Source: Clostridiaceae bacterium
Lineage (GTDB): Bacteria; Bacillota; Clostridia; Peptostreptococcales; Natronincolaceae
Assembly (NCBI GenBank): GCA_020832135.1
Contig: JAFIFG010000083.1
Coordinates: forward strand, 1 to 32,643
Length of the DNA stretch: 32,643 nt
Reading direction: 5' to 3'
Of the stretch, positions 6,904 to 16,616 are shown in pieces. Positions within the stretch are counted from its first letter, which is position 1. The number at the start of each line of letters is the position of its first letter. The notes below the pieces were generated by a model that was not told the origin of the DNA, made no database searches, and worked only from the letters and a program-made list of their open reading frames with translations. Position numbers and translations under genes: made by a program.

Positions 6904-7981
6904 ATTTTAAAACTTCTTTTAGAGCAGCTATGAACTTTTGGTTTTCTTCCATTGTACCGATGGAAACTCTTATGTAGGTTTTATACATTGGACGAATAAT
7001 GATACCAAGCTTTTGAAGTGCTAAAAAGACTTCTTTGCAATCCTTACCGACATTGAGAAAAATATGGTTTGTTTCAGAAGGTGCATAGAATATGTCCATT
7101 TCTTCAAAGGATTTATAAAGGTATTCTTTACCCTCTTTGTTCACTTCGTAGCTTTTACTTAAAAATTCATCATCTAACAGTGCAGTTATTGCAGCTACCT
7201 GTGCAAGTTTATTAACATTAAAGGGACCTCTTACCTTATCAATATTCATTAGAATCTCTTTTGATGCTATCGTATAACCTACCCTTAATGCCGCTAAGCC
7301 GTAAACCTTGGAGAAGGTTCTCATAATAATAATATTAGGGTAACTCTCTAATAGCTTTATACTATCATGAGGATAATCTTTTCTAGTAACATACTCATTG
7401 TAGGCTTCATCATAGACTACAATAGCATCCTTTGGAACTACTTGCAGAAAATCCAGTAAAACCTCTTCTGTAAACATAGTGCCTGTAGGATTGTTAGGAT
7501 TACATAGCCATATAAGCTTAGTCTTATCAGTAATAGCATTTTTCATGCCCTCTAGATCATATGCAAAGTCCTTTAGAGGAACTACTACAGGAGTTGCCCC
7601 CATCATTTTTGTGGTGGTTAGATATCTAGGAAAAGTAACATCAGCTAGGATTGCTTCATCACCTTCGTTTAAAAATGTTTTAGCTATTAAATCCACCATT
7701 TCATCCGAACCACTACTAGGTTGCACCTGTGTAGGTTCGATGTTGAATTTTTTTGCTATAGCTTCTTTTAAATCAGTTGCATTACCATCTGGATAATAAT
7801 TCAGACTATCTAATACCTCCAGGATACTCTCTTTGACTTTTGGGGAACAACCAAGAGGATTTTCATTAGAAGCCATTTTAATAACTTCCTTTAAACCATA
7901 CTCTCTTTTAACATCTTCTATAGGTTTTCCAGGTTGATATGGGGATAATTCTTTAATTTGATGACGAAAGGTAATTGTCAT
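6902..7981 (-). CDS. hisC: Histidinol-phosphate aminotransferase
   Basis: 359 residues, a fold-type I PLP aminotransferase of the usual HisC length. Visible motifs: the N-terminal YQPGKPIEDVKREYGL and MASNENPLGCSP segments (substrate loop and asparagine), SGSDEMVDLIAKTF, CNPNNPTGT (binding the PLP region), YDEAYNEY, and RTFSKVYGLAALRVGY with the Schiff-base lysine in SKVYGLA. It transfers an amino group between histidinol phosphate and 2-oxoglutarate; related enzymes also use aromatic amino acids, and a lone gene outside a his operon could serve tyrosine and phenylalanine synthesis too. The start has GAGGAGG about 10 nt upstream. It has its own promoter and terminator. Confidence 0.9.
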   Translation of the reverse strand: MTITFRHQIKELSPYQPGKPIEDVKREYGLKEVIKMASNENPLGCSPKVKESILEVLDSLNYYPDGNATDLKEAIAKKFNIEPTQVQPSSGSDEMVDLIAKTFLNEGDEAILADVTFPRYLTTTKMMGATPVVVPLKDFAYDLEGMKNAITDKTKLIWLCNPNNPTGTMFTEEVLLDFLQVVPKDAIVVYDEAYNEYVTRKDYPHDSIKLLESYPNIIIMRTFSKVYGLAALRVGYTIASKEILMNIDKVRGPFNVNKLAQVAAITALLDDEFLSKSYEVNKEGKEYLYKSFEEMDIFYAPSETNHIFLNVGKDCKEVFLALQKLGIIIRPMYKTYIRVSIGTMEENQKFIAALKEVLK

Positions 7982-8046
7982 TGCTAAAATTCCTCCTCAT
8001 GATTAAATTTGGAGATCATTCATATAATGAATCATCACTTGCATAT

Positions 8047-8055
8047 ATTATAACA
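8047..8055 (-). promoter_or_regulatory. Extended -10 promoter of hisC
   Basis: On the minus strand the sequence reads TGTTATAAT (TATAAT at 8052-8047), giving an RNA leader of about 60 nt. No clear -35 is seen at normal spacing. Confidence 0.5.
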
Positions 8056-8132
8056 TATTTTACAATAGACAACTTGTAAAAGTTTAATTCTTCAAAACAC
8101 TTAAAAAATTTTAAGAAAAGCTTTAAAAAAGG

Positions 8133-8141
8133 TGTTATAAT
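8133..8141 (+). promoter_or_regulatory. Extended -10 promoter of the EF-G-like gene
   Basis: TGTTATAAT (TATAAT at 8136-8141), the same nonamer as the divergent hisC promoter, lies 139 bp before the start codon at 8281. The -35 is poor. Confidence 0.45.
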
Positions 8142-8280
8142 TAGACTGAATAATTGGAACAATTTACAATATACAAATTTTTTAAAATATTTAAAAAAGT
8201 CAAAAGGGTTTTGGAAAAAAGTATAGAATATATTATGTAAGTCTAATGAGTTCACCGATATCAGATGAGGAGGAATAGTT

Positions 8281-10350
8281 ATGAATGTATACCAAGCTGA
8301 CAAGATAAGAAATATTGCTTTACTAGGACATGGAGGATGTGGAAAGACTACATTGACGGAAGCGGCTTTATATACAGCAAAGGTTACCAATCGAATAGGA
8401 AGAGTAGAAGATGGGAACACTGTTTCAGATTTTGACAAAGAAGAGATCTCCAGAAAGATATCTATTAATACATCTGTCATTCCGATAGAATGGGAACAAC
8501 ATAAAATAAATTTTATAGACACTCCAGGATATTTTGACTTTATTGGTGAAGTACAAAGTGCAGGTAAGGTAGCGGGAGGACTAATTATTCTAGTCGATGC
8601 AACCAGTGGTATAGAAGTAGGGACAGAAAAGGCATGGGAATATGCAGAAGATAGAAAGAAGCCCACCTTTATTTTTATAAATAAAATGGATAGAGAAAAT
8701 GCTGATTTTGATAAAGTATTAAGTCAACTTAGAGAAAATTTCGGTAAAAAAGTAGCACCTTTCCAAATTCCATTAGGAGAAAAAGAAAATTTTATCGGAA
8801 ATATCAATGTAGCTAAAATGATAGCTAAAGAATATGATGGCAAAAACTGTGTAGAAAAGCCTATCCCTGAAGATCGAATGGACCAGGTGATGGAAATTAG
8901 AGAAATGCTGATGGAGTCAGTAGCAGAAAGTGATGAACAGTTATTAGAAAAATACTTTGCTGGAGAAGAGTTTACTCAACAGGAGATTCAAGAAGGATTA
9001 AGAAAAGGAATTCTTAGTGGGGAAATCGTTCCCGTAGTTTGTGGATCTACCCTAAAGAACATTGGAATACATAGTTTACTAAATCTAGTAAATGATTATT
9101 CTCCATCCCCTAAGGATATGCCTGGAAAGCAAGGAAATCATCCTAAGACCAATGAGGTTGTAGAAAGAACACTAGAGGATAATGAGCCTTTTTCAGCTCA
9201 AGTATTTAAAACGATAGTAGACCCCTATATAGGTAAAATCTCTTTATTTAAAGTAATTTCAGGAACTTTGAAGGCAGATACAGAAGTGTTAAATGCAAAT
9301 AAAGATGAAAAAGAAAGAATGTCAACTCTCTTTGTCTTGCGAGGTAAAAATCAAATAGAAGTAAAAGAGATACATGCAGGTGATATAGGTGCAGTAGCTA
9401 AGTTACAGCATACAAGCACAGGAGACACTTTATGTAGTGTAGAAGCACCTATAGTGTTTAGTAATATCGAATTTGATGAACCACAGCTCTTCCTGGCGGT
9501 TGAACCAAAGTCAAGGGGAGATGAAGAAAAAATAAGTTCTGGGTTACAACGTTTATCGGAAGAGGATCCTTCCTTTAGCTTTGAAAGAAATGTGGAAACA
9601 AAACAGACGTTAATCAAAGGTCAGGGTGAGCTACACATAAGGGTTATCACCAATAAATTAAAAAATAAATTTGGTGTAGATGTAGAATTAAGTGATCCTA
9701 AGGTACCCTATAGAGAGACTATTAAAGGGAAAGCTGATGTACAGGGTAAACATAAAAAGCAATCCGGAGGACATGGCCAATATGGTGATGTTAAAATAAG
9801 ATTTGAACCTGCCGCATCAGACTTTGAGTTTGGTGAAGAAATATTTGGAGGTTCAGTACCTAAGAGTTATATACCTGCGGTAGAGAAGGGAATTAGAGAG
9901 TGCTTGGAAACAGGGGTATTAGCAGGTTTCCCAGTTGTTAAAATTAAAGCTACTTTATATGATGGATCCTATCATGATGTAGATTCCTCTGAAATGGCCT
10001 TTAAAATTGCTGCTTCTTTAGCCTTTAAAAAGGGAGTAGAGGAAGCCACTCCAATATTGCTAGAGCCTGTTGTAAAGGTTAGTGTAGTAGTACCAGAAGA
10101 GTATATGGGAGATGTGATGGGAGACTTAAATAAGCGTAGAGGTAGAATTATAGGTATGGAACCACAACCTAAAGGTATGCAAATGGTAGTGGCGGAGGTG
10201 CCTCAAGCTGAAATGTTTAAATATGCTATAGATTTAAGATCTATGACCCAAGCAAGAGGTAACTTTACAACTGAATTTGTAAGATATGAAGAAGTACCTA
10301 ATATTATAAGTGAAAAAGTAGTGGAAGCTGCTAAAGCAGCTAAAGAATAA
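8281..10350 (+). CDS. Elongation factor G-like GTPase (EF-G paralogue)
   Basis: 689 residues with the full EF-G domain order: G domain with P-loop G16HGGCGKT23, D80TPG83 and N134KMD137; then domain II, III, IV (about residues 470-600) and V. It differs from canonical EF-G: the P-loop is GHGGCGKT instead of GHIDAGKT, DTPGH is DTPGYFDF so the catalytic histidine is Tyr84, and the switch I RGIT is RKIS. These are marks of the EF-G-like/EF-G-2 subgroup, whose role in translation is poorly defined; the housekeeping fusA is probably elsewhere. The start has GAGGAGG upstream. It is monocistronic and ends in a strong terminator just before the ctsR promoter. Confidence 0.88.
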   Translation: MNVYQADKIRNIALLGHGGCGKTTLTEAALYTAKVTNRIGRVEDGNTVSDFDKEEISRKISINTSVIPIEWEQHKINFIDTPGYFDFIGEVQSAGKVAGGLIILVDATSGIEVGTEKAWEYAEDRKKPTFIFINKMDRENADFDKVLSQLRENFGKKVAPFQIPLGEKENFIGNINVAKMIAKEYDGKNCVEKPIPEDRMDQVMEIREMLMESVAESDEQLLEKYFAGEEFTQQEIQEGLRKGILSGEIVPVVCGSTLKNIGIHSLLNLVNDYSPSPKDMPGKQGNHPKTNEVVERTLEDNEPFSAQVFKTIVDPYIGKISLFKVISGTLKADTEVLNANKDEKERMSTLFVLRGKNQIEVKEIHAGDIGAVAKLQHTSTGDTLCSVEAPIVFSNIEFDEPQLFLAVEPKSRGDEEKISSGLQRLSEEDPSFSFERNVETKQTLIKGQGELHIRVITNKLKNKFGVDVELSDPKVPYRETIKGKADVQGKHKKQSGGHGQYGDVKIRFEPAASDFEFGEEIFGGSVPKSYIPAVEKGIRECLETGVLAGFPVVKIKATLYDGSYHDVDSSEMAFKIAASLAFKKGVEEATPILLEPVVKVSVVVPEEYMGDVMGDLNKRRGRIIGMEPQPKGMQMVVAEVPQAEMFKYAIDLRSMTQARGNFTTEFVRYEEVPNIISEKVVEAAKAAKE

Positions 10351-10360
10351 ATCCTTCAGG

Positions 10361-10387
10361 GCATGTGCTGAGCACATGCTTTTTTTT
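10361..10387 (+). terminator. Intrinsic terminator of the EF-G-like gene
   Basis: GCATGTG (10361-10367) pairs with CACATGC (10373-10379) around CTGAG, followed by eight T. Confidence 0.92.
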
Positions 10388-10427
10388 GCTGTTTAAATTA
10401 TAGGTTTTTGTGGAATCATTCTAATAT

Positions 10428-10483
10428 AATTCATCCCTCGGTGTATTGCTAAAATTTCCCTTGAATTAGGTCTCATTTTATCT
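10428..10483 (+). repeat. Intergenic motif, copy B (upstream of the ctsR promoter)
   Basis: AATTCA (10428-10433) and TGAATTAGGTCTCATTTTA (10462-10480) repeat the layout of 3439-3486. The right part differs from copy A at one of 19 positions. It directly abuts the -35 of the ctsR promoter. Confidence 0.5.
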
Positions 10484-10511
10484 TGACAACAAAATAATGA
10501 TTTTGTAAAAT
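10483..10511 (+). promoter_or_regulatory. SigmaA-type promoter of the ctsR operon
   Basis: TTGACA (10483-10488), a 17-bp spacer and TAAAAT (10506-10511). It is near consensus, as expected of a promoter held down by a repressor. Confidence 0.88.
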
Positions 10512-10514
10512 AAA

Positions 10515-10531
10515 AGTCAAAGAAGGTCAAA
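10515..10531 (+). promoter_or_regulatory. CtsR operator
   Basis: AGTCAAA-GAA-GGTCAAA fits the CtsR direct-heptad consensus RGTCAAA-N3-RGTCAAA exactly. It begins 4 bp after the -10 and covers the expected transcription start, so bound CtsR would block the promoter of its own operon. Confidence 0.93.
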
Positions 10532-10551
10532 TTATTTAAGAGGGTGATGTT

Positions 10552-11010
10552 GTGGCTAGGATTAGTGATGTTATAGAAGTTTTTTTAAAGGAATTAATAA
10601 GTGATAGTAAAAATAGGACTATTGAAATACAAAGAAATGAGCTAGCAAAATATTTTGATTGTTCACCATCTCAAATTAACTATGTATTAACCACTAGATT
10701 TGATTACGTACATGGCTATTACATAGAAAGTCAAAGAGGTGGGGGAGGATATATTAAAATCAAGAAATTGACAATGGACCACAGAGATGGAATATATGCA
10801 ATTCTTTTAAAGGAAATAGCCAATGGAATTACTAAGATGAAGGGCAACAAACTTATAGTATCTCTACAGGAGAGAGGGGTAATTTCTGAAAGAGAAGCAA
10901 AGATTATGAAGGCTGCTATTGATGATACAGCTATTATATCACCTTTGAATATCAAAGACGAAATCAGGGCAAATATTTTAAAAAATATGTTAGCAGCAGT
11001 ATTAGGATAG
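10552..11010 (+). CDS. ctsR: Transcriptional repressor CtsR (class III heat shock)
   Basis: 152 residues, normal family length. The N-terminal winged helix-turn-helix includes RNELAKYFDCSPSQINYVL (recognition helix) and the diagnostic glycine-rich wing RGGGGYIKI at about residues 60-68, which reads the DNA and senses heat. The C-terminal helical domain (from about 75) is the dimerisation region and McsB/ClpC target. It represses this operon and other clp genes. The start is GTG, with GAGGG 7 nt upstream; the upstream ATG is out of frame. An exact CtsR box overlies the operon start, so the gene is autoregulated. mcsA follows after 10 nt. Confidence 0.96.
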   Translation: MARISDVIEVFLKELISDSKNRTIEIQRNELAKYFDCSPSQINYVLTTRFDYVHGYYIESQRGGGGYIKIKKLTMDHRDGIYAILLKEIANGITKMKGNKLIVSLQERGVISEREAKIMKAAIDDTAIISPLNIKDEIRANILKNMLAAVLG

Positions 11011-11020
11011 GAGGGATAAA

Positions 11021-11530
11021 ATGGTTTGTCAACAATGTAATGAAAGAAAGGCTACTGTACATATGACAAAAATTCTTCAGGGAAAAAAAGAGGAAATTCA
11101 TTTATGTGAACAATGTGCACAAGAAAAAGAAACATTAAATTTTGAAAACTCATTTTCTATTCACAACTTCTTAGCTGGGCTTTTAGATGGGACTACTGGA
11201 ACTCCTTTTAATCCTCAATATGCTAAGGAGATACAATGTAGCGAATGTGGTCATAGCTACGATAGATTCAAACAGGTAGGAAAGTTAAATTGTAGTCAGT
11301 GCTACCAGCAATTCAAACAAAAACTAATACCTCTTATTAGAAAAGTACAGGGTAATGTAAGACATACAGGAAAGGTGCCTAAGAGAGCGGGGGGTATTAT
11401 TCAATTGAAAAGAGAGTTAAAGGATTTGAGGTCTAGACTTGCGGCAGCTGTGGAAGAACAAGAGTTTGAGAGAGCGGCAGAGTTAAGAGACGAAATAAAA
11501 GCACTGGAAGCACGTATAGAGGAAATGTAG
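11021..11530 (+). CDS. mcsA: McsA, zinc-binding activator of the arginine kinase McsB
   Basis: 169 residues. Four CxxC pairs are visible: C3-x2-C6, C29-x2-C32, CSEC and CSQC, forming two zinc-binding modules. The C-terminal 35 residues form a UVR domain ([23 protein letters not shown]), which is nearly repeated in the middle region of ClpC, fitting a shared contact surface. McsA binds and activates McsB and links arginine-phosphorylated substrates to ClpC; it also responds to metal and thiol stress. AGGAGGG lies just upstream. It is the second gene of the ctsR operon, with 11 nt to mcsB. Confidence 0.94.
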   Translation: MVCQQCNERKATVHMTKILQGKKEEIHLCEQCAQEKETLNFENSFSIHNFLAGLLDGTTGTPFNPQYAKEIQCSECGHSYDRFKQVGKLNCSQCYQQFKQKLIPLIRKVQGNVRHTGKVPKRAGGIIQLKRELKDLRSRLAAAVEEQEFERAAELRDEIKALEARIEEM

Positions 11531-11541
11531 GAGGGATTAAA

Positions 11542-12579
11542 ATGGCAGGATGGTTAAATGAAACAGGACCTCAAGCAGATATTGTAATAAGCAGTAGAGT
11601 AAGGGTGGCTAGGAATGTAGATGGGTTAAGTTTTCCTCGAGACTTAGGTGAAGTAGCTTCAAATAATATAAAACAAAAGGTATACGATGCTGTATCAAAT
11701 GCTAATGCTATTTTAAGAGAAGAATTTAAATTAATTGCCATGGGGGACATCGGTGAAATAGATAGATTAAATTATATTGAAAGGCATTTGATTAGTCCGG
11801 ATCTGGCTGAAAACACAACAACAGGTAATGTGATTTTAAATCAGGAGGAAACCATTAGTTTAATGATTCATGAAGAGGATCATATAAGGATACAATGTTT
11901 ACTTCCTGGCCTTCAATTAGAGAAATCGTGGGATATAGCAAACAAAATAGATGATTTGTTGGAGGAAAGAATAAATTATGCTTTTGATGAAGAGTTAGGT
12001 TACCTAACTGCATGTCCAACGAACCTAGGGACGGGAATTAGGGCTTCTGTTATGTTGCATTTGCCAGCTTTAAGTTTAACGGGTTACATCCAAGGCATAT
12101 TGCGGGCAGCGGGACAAATAGGTTTGGCGGTGAGGGGCATCTATGGAGAAGGAACAGAATTTTTAGGGAATCTTTATCAGATTTCCAATCAGGTGACCCT
12201 TGGTATGATGGAGGAAGAAATTATTGGAAATTTAAATGATGTTACTCTACAAATTATAGAAAAGGAAAGAATTGCAAGAAACAATCTTCTTCACACGAAA
12301 AAAATTGAGCTAGAGGATAGAGTTTTTCGATCCTTTGGTATATTAAAAAATGCTCGAAAAATCACAGCCAATGAAGCAATGCAATTAATTTCAGATGTGA
12401 AACTAGGGGCATGCTTAAAATTAATTCATGAAATAGATTTAGAAAAACTAAATAGTCTTATTGCCATGATACAGCAGGGATCCTTGCAAAAACACTTCAA
12501 CACCTCTTTGGATCCAAAGGAAAGGGATGTTAAAAGAGCAGAGCTTATTAGAGGGTACTTTAAATTAAAAGAAAAGTAG
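11542..12579 (+). CDS. mcsB: Protein-arginine kinase McsB
   Basis: 345 residues, the guanido-kinase (ATP:guanido phosphotransferase) fold without the N-terminal substrate domain of creatine kinase. VISSRVRVARNVDGLSFP starts the ATP-binding domain; the acidic loop DEELGYLTACPTNLGTG carries the conserved cysteine of the family; RASVMLHLPAL follows. It phosphorylates arginines on misfolded proteins and on CtsR, marking them for ClpC-ClpP. The last part (about 280-345) resembles the C-terminal dimerisation region. AGGAGGG lies about 8 nt upstream. It sits between mcsA and clpC, as in Bacillus. Confidence 0.95.
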   Translation: MAGWLNETGPQADIVISSRVRVARNVDGLSFPRDLGEVASNNIKQKVYDAVSNANAILREEFKLIAMGDIGEIDRLNYIERHLISPDLAENTTTGNVILNQEETISLMIHEEDHIRIQCLLPGLQLEKSWDIANKIDDLLEERINYAFDEELGYLTACPTNLGTGIRASVMLHLPALSLTGYIQGILRAAGQIGLAVRGIYGEGTEFLGNLYQISNQVTLGMMEEEIIGNLNDVTLQIIEKERIARNNLLHTKKIELEDRVFRSFGILKNARKITANEAMQLISDVKLGACLKLIHEIDLEKLNSLIAMIQQGSLQKHFNTSLDPKERDVKRAELIRGYFKLKEK

Positions 12580-12630
12580 ATTATATATTGTAGAAAAATT
12601 GAATTTACTGTTGAATAGGAGGTTATATAT

Positions 12631-15072
12631 ATGGGAATGCAAGGTAGATTTACAGAAAGAGCACAACATTCTATTATATTGTCACAAAAGTATGCACAAC
12701 AGCTAGGACATGGTTATGTAGGAACAGAGCATATATTATTAGGATTACTGCAGGAGGGACAGGGAATTGCAGCAAAGGCTCTGAAAAACTTAGGTGTAGA
12801 ATCAACGAAATTACAGGAGAAAATTATAAATACAGTGGGGCAAGGGAATCCACAAACACAGTTGATGGGGTTTACACCAAGAACAAAGCGAGTATTTGAA
12901 CTAAGCTTTGAAGAAGCTAGAAAGCTGCAACAAAGTTATGTAGGAACGGAGCATTTATTGCTAGGGTTAATTCGTGAAGCAGAGGGTATAGCAGCAAAAG
13001 TATTAATAGAAATGGGAGTAGATGCAAGTAAGATCAAGCAGGAGGTACTAAAACTGTTAAATAATAAAGGTCCTCAAAATCATGGAGAAGCCAGTGGGAC
13101 TGCCATGAAAAAGGGAAACACTCCAACACTTAATAAATATGGGAGAGACCTTAACCAAATGGCAAGGGAAGGAAAAATCGATCCTGTCATTGGTAGAAGC
13201 AAGGAGATTGAAAGAGTAATACAGATATTAAGTAGAAGGACAAAAAACAACCCTTGTTTAGTAGGAGAGCCCGGTGTGGGAAAAACTGCTATTGCAGAAG
13301 GTTTAGCGCAAAAAATTGAAGAAGGAAATATACCTGAAATATTAAAGGGGAAAAGAGTTATCACTCTTGATTTGGCATCTATGCTGGCGGGAGCCAAATA
13401 TAGAGGGGAGTTTGAAGATAGACTAAAAAAGGCTATGGAAGAAATCAGACAGGCAGGAGATATCATTCTTTTTGTTGATGAAATTCATACTATGATAGGA
13501 GCGGGAGCAGCTGAGGGAGCCATAGATGCTTCTAACATTTTGAAGCCTGCTTTAGCTAGAGGAGAATTACAAACCATAGGTGCTACCACATTAGATGAAT
13601 ATAGAAAACATATTGAAAAGGATACTGCTTTGGAAAGAAGGTTCCAGCCTATTACCGTTGCAGAACCCTCTGTAGAAGATACAATAAAAATATTAGAAGG
13701 CTTAAGGGACAAATACGAAGCACATCATACAGTAAAAATAAAAGATGATGCTTTAAAAGCTGCTGCAGAGTTATCCCATAGATACATTACGGATAGATTT
13801 TTGCCAGATAAGGCCATTGACTTAATTGATGAGGCAGCATCTAAACTTAGAATCAAAAGTATAACCGCACCACCGGATTTAAAGAGCTTAGAAGAAGAAC
13901 TAGAAAAATTAGGCAAGGAAAAGGAAGAGGCTATAAGTCTACAGGACTTTGAAAGAGCAGCCGAGTTAAGGGATAAAGAAAAATCTGTACAGGAAGCATT
14001 AGCAGAAAGCCAAAGCAACTGGAAGGTTAAAAATAAAACTGATGATATGACAGTAGGAGCTGAAGAAATTGCGGTTATTCTTTCTGACTGGACTGGTGTA
14101 CCAGTTACTAAATTACAGCAGGAAGAGTCTGAGAAACTTCTAAAAATGGAGGAAATACTCCACCAAAGAGTGATAGGTCAAGAGGAAGCTGTGAGATCTG
14201 TGGCTAGAGCCATAAGAAGAGCTAGGGTTGGACTCAAGGATCCCAAACGTCCAATTGGTTCCTTCATATTCTTAGGACCCACCGGTGTAGGTAAAACTGA
14301 ATTATCTAGAGCATTGGCAGAGACGATGTTTGGAGAAGAAGATGCCATGATCCGTATAGATATGTCAGAATATATGGAAAAACATACGGTTTCAAGGTTG
14401 ATAGGTTCTCCTCCTGGATATGTAGGATATGATGAAGGGGGACAATTAACAGAAAAGGTAAGAAGAAAACCTTATTCCGTTATTTTATTTGATGAAATAG
14501 AAAAAGCTCATCCTGATGTATTTAATGTACTATTACAAATATTGGATGATGGTAGAGTAACGGATGCAAAGGGAAGAACAGTAGACTTTAAAAATAGTAT
14601 CATTATTATGACCTCTAATGTTGGTGCTCACACGATTAAAAAACAGAGAACACTAGGTTTTGCCGCTACGCAAGAGGATATGGCAAAGGGCGAATATGAA
14701 AAAATGAAGGAAAATGTGATGGATGAGCTCAAAAGAAACTTTAAACCAGAATTTTTAAATAGAATAGATGATATCATTGTATTCCATAGCTTAGATAAGG
14801 AATATATTAAGAAAATTGTAGATATTATGATGGAGGACTTAAAGAAACGTTTAGAAAAACTAGAAATAAAAATAGATATAACCGAAAGAGCTAAGGAGCA
14901 CATTGCTGATGAAGGGTTTGATCCGCAATTTGGTGCAAGGCCACTAAAGAGAGCTATACAAAAAATGGTGGAGGATAAATTGTCTGAAGAACTATTAAAG
15001 GGCACTATTCAAGCAGGAAATAGTGTGGAAATTGATTTTAAAGAAGAAGAACTAACAATAAATAAAAAATAA
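12631..15072 (+). CDS. clpC: ATP-dependent Clp protease ATPase subunit ClpC
   Basis: 813 residues, the usual ClpC length. Two Clp_N repeats (about 1-70 and 80-145) bind adaptors and phospho-arginine. AAA+ module 1 has Walker A G212EPGVGKT219 and [10 protein letters not shown] coiled middle domain contains a UVR motif ([15 protein letters not shown]) like that of McsA. AAA+ module 2 has GPTGVGKTE near 549 and the pore loop GYVGYDEGG. ClpC unfolds substrates and feeds them to ClpP. AGGAGG is upstream. There is a 51-nt gap after mcsB with no clear promoter, so it is probably cotranscribed from the CtsR-controlled promoter; a terminator follows. Confidence 0.97.
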   Translation: MGMQGRFTERAQHSIILSQKYAQQLGHGYVGTEHILLGLLQEGQGIAAKALKNLGVESTKLQEKIINTVGQGNPQTQLMGFTPRTKRVFELSFEEARKLQQSYVGTEHLLLGLIREAEGIAAKVLIEMGVDASKIKQEVLKLLNNKGPQNHGEASGTAMKKGNTPTLNKYGRDLNQMAREGKIDPVIGRSKEIERVIQILSRRTKNNPCLVGEPGVGKTAIAEGLAQKIEEGNIPEILKGKRVITLDLASMLAGAKYRGEFEDRLKKAMEEIRQAGDIILFVDEIHTMIGAGAAEGAIDASNILKPALARGELQTIGATTLDEYRKHIEKDTALERRFQPITVAEPSVEDTIKILEGLRDKYEAHHTVKIKDDALKAAAELSHRYITDRFLPDKAIDLIDEAASKLRIKSITAPPDLKSLEEELEKLGKEKEEAISLQDFERAAELRDKEKSVQEALAESQSNWKVKNKTDDMTVGAEEIAVILSDWTGVPVTKLQQEESEKLLKMEEILHQRVIGQEEAVRSVARAIRRARVGLKDPKRPIGSFIFLGPTGVGKTELSRALAETMFGEEDAMIRIDMSEYMEKHTVSRLIGSPPGYVGYDEGGQLTEKVRRKPYSVILFDEIEKAHPDVFNVLLQILDDGRVTDAKGRTVDFKNSIIIMTSNVGAHTIKKQRTLGFAATQEDMAKGEYEKMKENVMDELKRNFKPEFLNRIDDIIVFHSLDKEYIKKIVDIMMEDLKKRLEKLEIKIDITERAKEHIADEGFDPQFGARPLKRAIQKMVEDKLSEELLKGTIQAGNSVEIDFKEEELTINKK

Positions 15073-15081
15073 TACTATTTT

Positions 15082-15105
15082 AAGGGACATTATGTCCCTT
15101 TTTTT
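15082..15105 (+). terminator. Intrinsic terminator of the ctsR-clpC operon
   Basis: AAGGGACA (15082-15089) pairs with TGTCCCTT (15093-15100) around TTA, then a T-run. It separates the heat-shock operon from radA. Confidence 0.9.
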
Positions 15106-15150
15106 GTTAAAATTACTATATGAAGTAAAAACTTATAAGCAGGTGATGGA

Positions 15151-16518
15151 ATGGCAAAGGTAAAGACGAAATTTATTTGTCAAGAGTGTGGTTATGAAAG
15201 TGCTAAGTGGTTGGGCAGATGCATGGGTTGTCAGGAGTGGAATACCATGGAGGAGGAGGTCGTTACCAAAAAACAGGATTTCAAACGATCTCCTACCATG
15301 GTGAGTAAGGCAAAGCCACAACCAATTAAAACTATAAAATCCGGAGGATATGAACGATATGATACGGAAATACAGGAGTTAAATAGAGTACTAGGTGGTG
15401 GCTTAGTAAAAGGATCCTTGACACTTATTTCAGGGGAACCAGGAATAGGGAAATCTACATTAATCCTACAGGCTAGTAGTAAGATAGCATCAAAACAAGG
15501 TAAGGTTCTATACGTATCTGGAGAGGAATCAGAGGAACAAATAAAAATGAGAGCAGAAAGATTAGATGCTTTAGCTGAAACCCTGTATGTTGTTTCAGAG
15601 ACCAATATAGATGTAGTAGAGGAATATATAAGTGAATTAGAACCGGCTTTTGTGCTTATAGATTCTGTACAAACTCTTTTCAAATCAGACTTATCCTCAG
15701 CGCCAGGAAGTGTTTCGCAGGTAAAAGAATGTGTTAATAATTTGATGAGGATAGGAAAGTCTAAAAATATCCCTATGTTTATCGTTGCACATGTAACAAA
15801 ACAAGGGGAATTGGCGGGACCTAGGGTGCTAGAGCATATGGTGGATACAGTACTACATTTTGAAGGGGAAAGGACACAAGAATTTAGAATTTTAAGGGCG
15901 TTAAAAAATAGATTTGGAACCACCAGTGAAATAGGTGTATTTGAGATGGCACAGGAAGGTTTGGTGGAGGTTAGTAATCCTTCTGCTATTTTCCTAGATT
16001 CTCTTACAGAAAAGGCAGAAGGATCTATTGTAGTGTCAACAGTAGAGGGGACAAGACCACTTTTAGTAGAGATTCAAGCACTGGTAACTCCAACCACAGC
16101 GGGCTTTCCTAGGAGAACAGCTGTTGGTGTAGATTTAAATAGATTAAATTTAATTGTTGCGGTATTAGAAAAAAAAGTGGGATTACCATTAATGAATCAG
16201 GATATATATATTAATGTAGTAGGAGGGCTAAAACTAGAAGGAACGTCAGCTGACCTTGGAGTTGCTATGGCGATTTACTCCAGCATGAGAGGCATTCCTG
16301 TACCTTCTAAAAATATGATGGCACTTGGTGAAATTAGTTTGACTGGAGACTTAAGGCCCATAAGCCATATGGAAAAAATGGTGAAGGAGGCAGAAAAAAT
16401 GGGTTTTCAGACTTGTATTGTTCCAGGCAAAAATAAAATTAATGGAGACGAAATGAAAAATCTAAAAATCCAAGGAGTAGATACTTTAAGAGAAGCATTA
16501 AATTTTATTACTTACTAA
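15151..16518 (+). CDS. radA: DNA repair protein RadA
   Basis: 455 residues. The order of domains is diagnostic: an N-terminal zinc finger C10-x2-C13...C24-x2-C27 with WLGRCMGCQEW; a RecA-like ATPase with Walker A S94GEPGIGKST103; the RadA-specific KNRFG motif at 251-255; and a C-terminal Lon-protease-like domain (GGLKLEGTSADLGVAMAIYSS) without proteolytic function. It is a branch-migrating helicase that processes recombination intermediates. AGGTGATGGA precedes the ATG. radA is followed by disA after 98 nt; in Bacillus RadA also binds DisA and restrains c-di-AMP synthesis, so the pairing is functional. Confidence 0.96.
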   Translation: MAKVKTKFICQECGYESAKWLGRCMGCQEWNTMEEEVVTKKQDFKRSPTMVSKAKPQPIKTIKSGGYERYDTEIQELNRVLGGGLVKGSLTLISGEPGIGKSTLILQASSKIASKQGKVLYVSGEESEEQIKMRAERLDALAETLYVVSETNIDVVEEYISELEPAFVLIDSVQTLFKSDLSSAPGSVSQVKECVNNLMRIGKSKNIPMFIVAHVTKQGELAGPRVLEHMVDTVLHFEGERTQEFRILRALKNRFGTTSEIGVFEMAQEGLVEVSNPSAIFLDSLTEKAEGSIVVSTVEGTRPLLVEIQALVTPTTAGFPRRTAVGVDLNRLNLIVAVLEKKVGLPLMNQDIYINVVGGLKLEGTSADLGVAMAIYSSMRGIPVPSKNMMALGEISLTGDLRPISHMEKMVKEAEKMGFQTCIVPGKNKINGDEMKNLKIQGVDTLREALNFITY

Positions 16519-16616
16519 AATTATACATTAATTTATGGATTAGTTGGTAAAATAATGATAAAATTATAATTTGGATATTGTGATTATATTCCAACTGCAA
16601 AAGGAGGATAGTACTT

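Noticed and set aside
8016-8666. 216-codon minus-strand frame
   Set aside because: It overlaps the start of the EF-G-like gene and the hisC/EF-G promoter region, has low-complexity Phe/Ser-rich composition and no known motif.
15231-15923. 230-codon minus-strand frame
   Set aside because: It lies wholly inside radA in the antisense direction and is Ser/Cys-rich, typical of a shadow.
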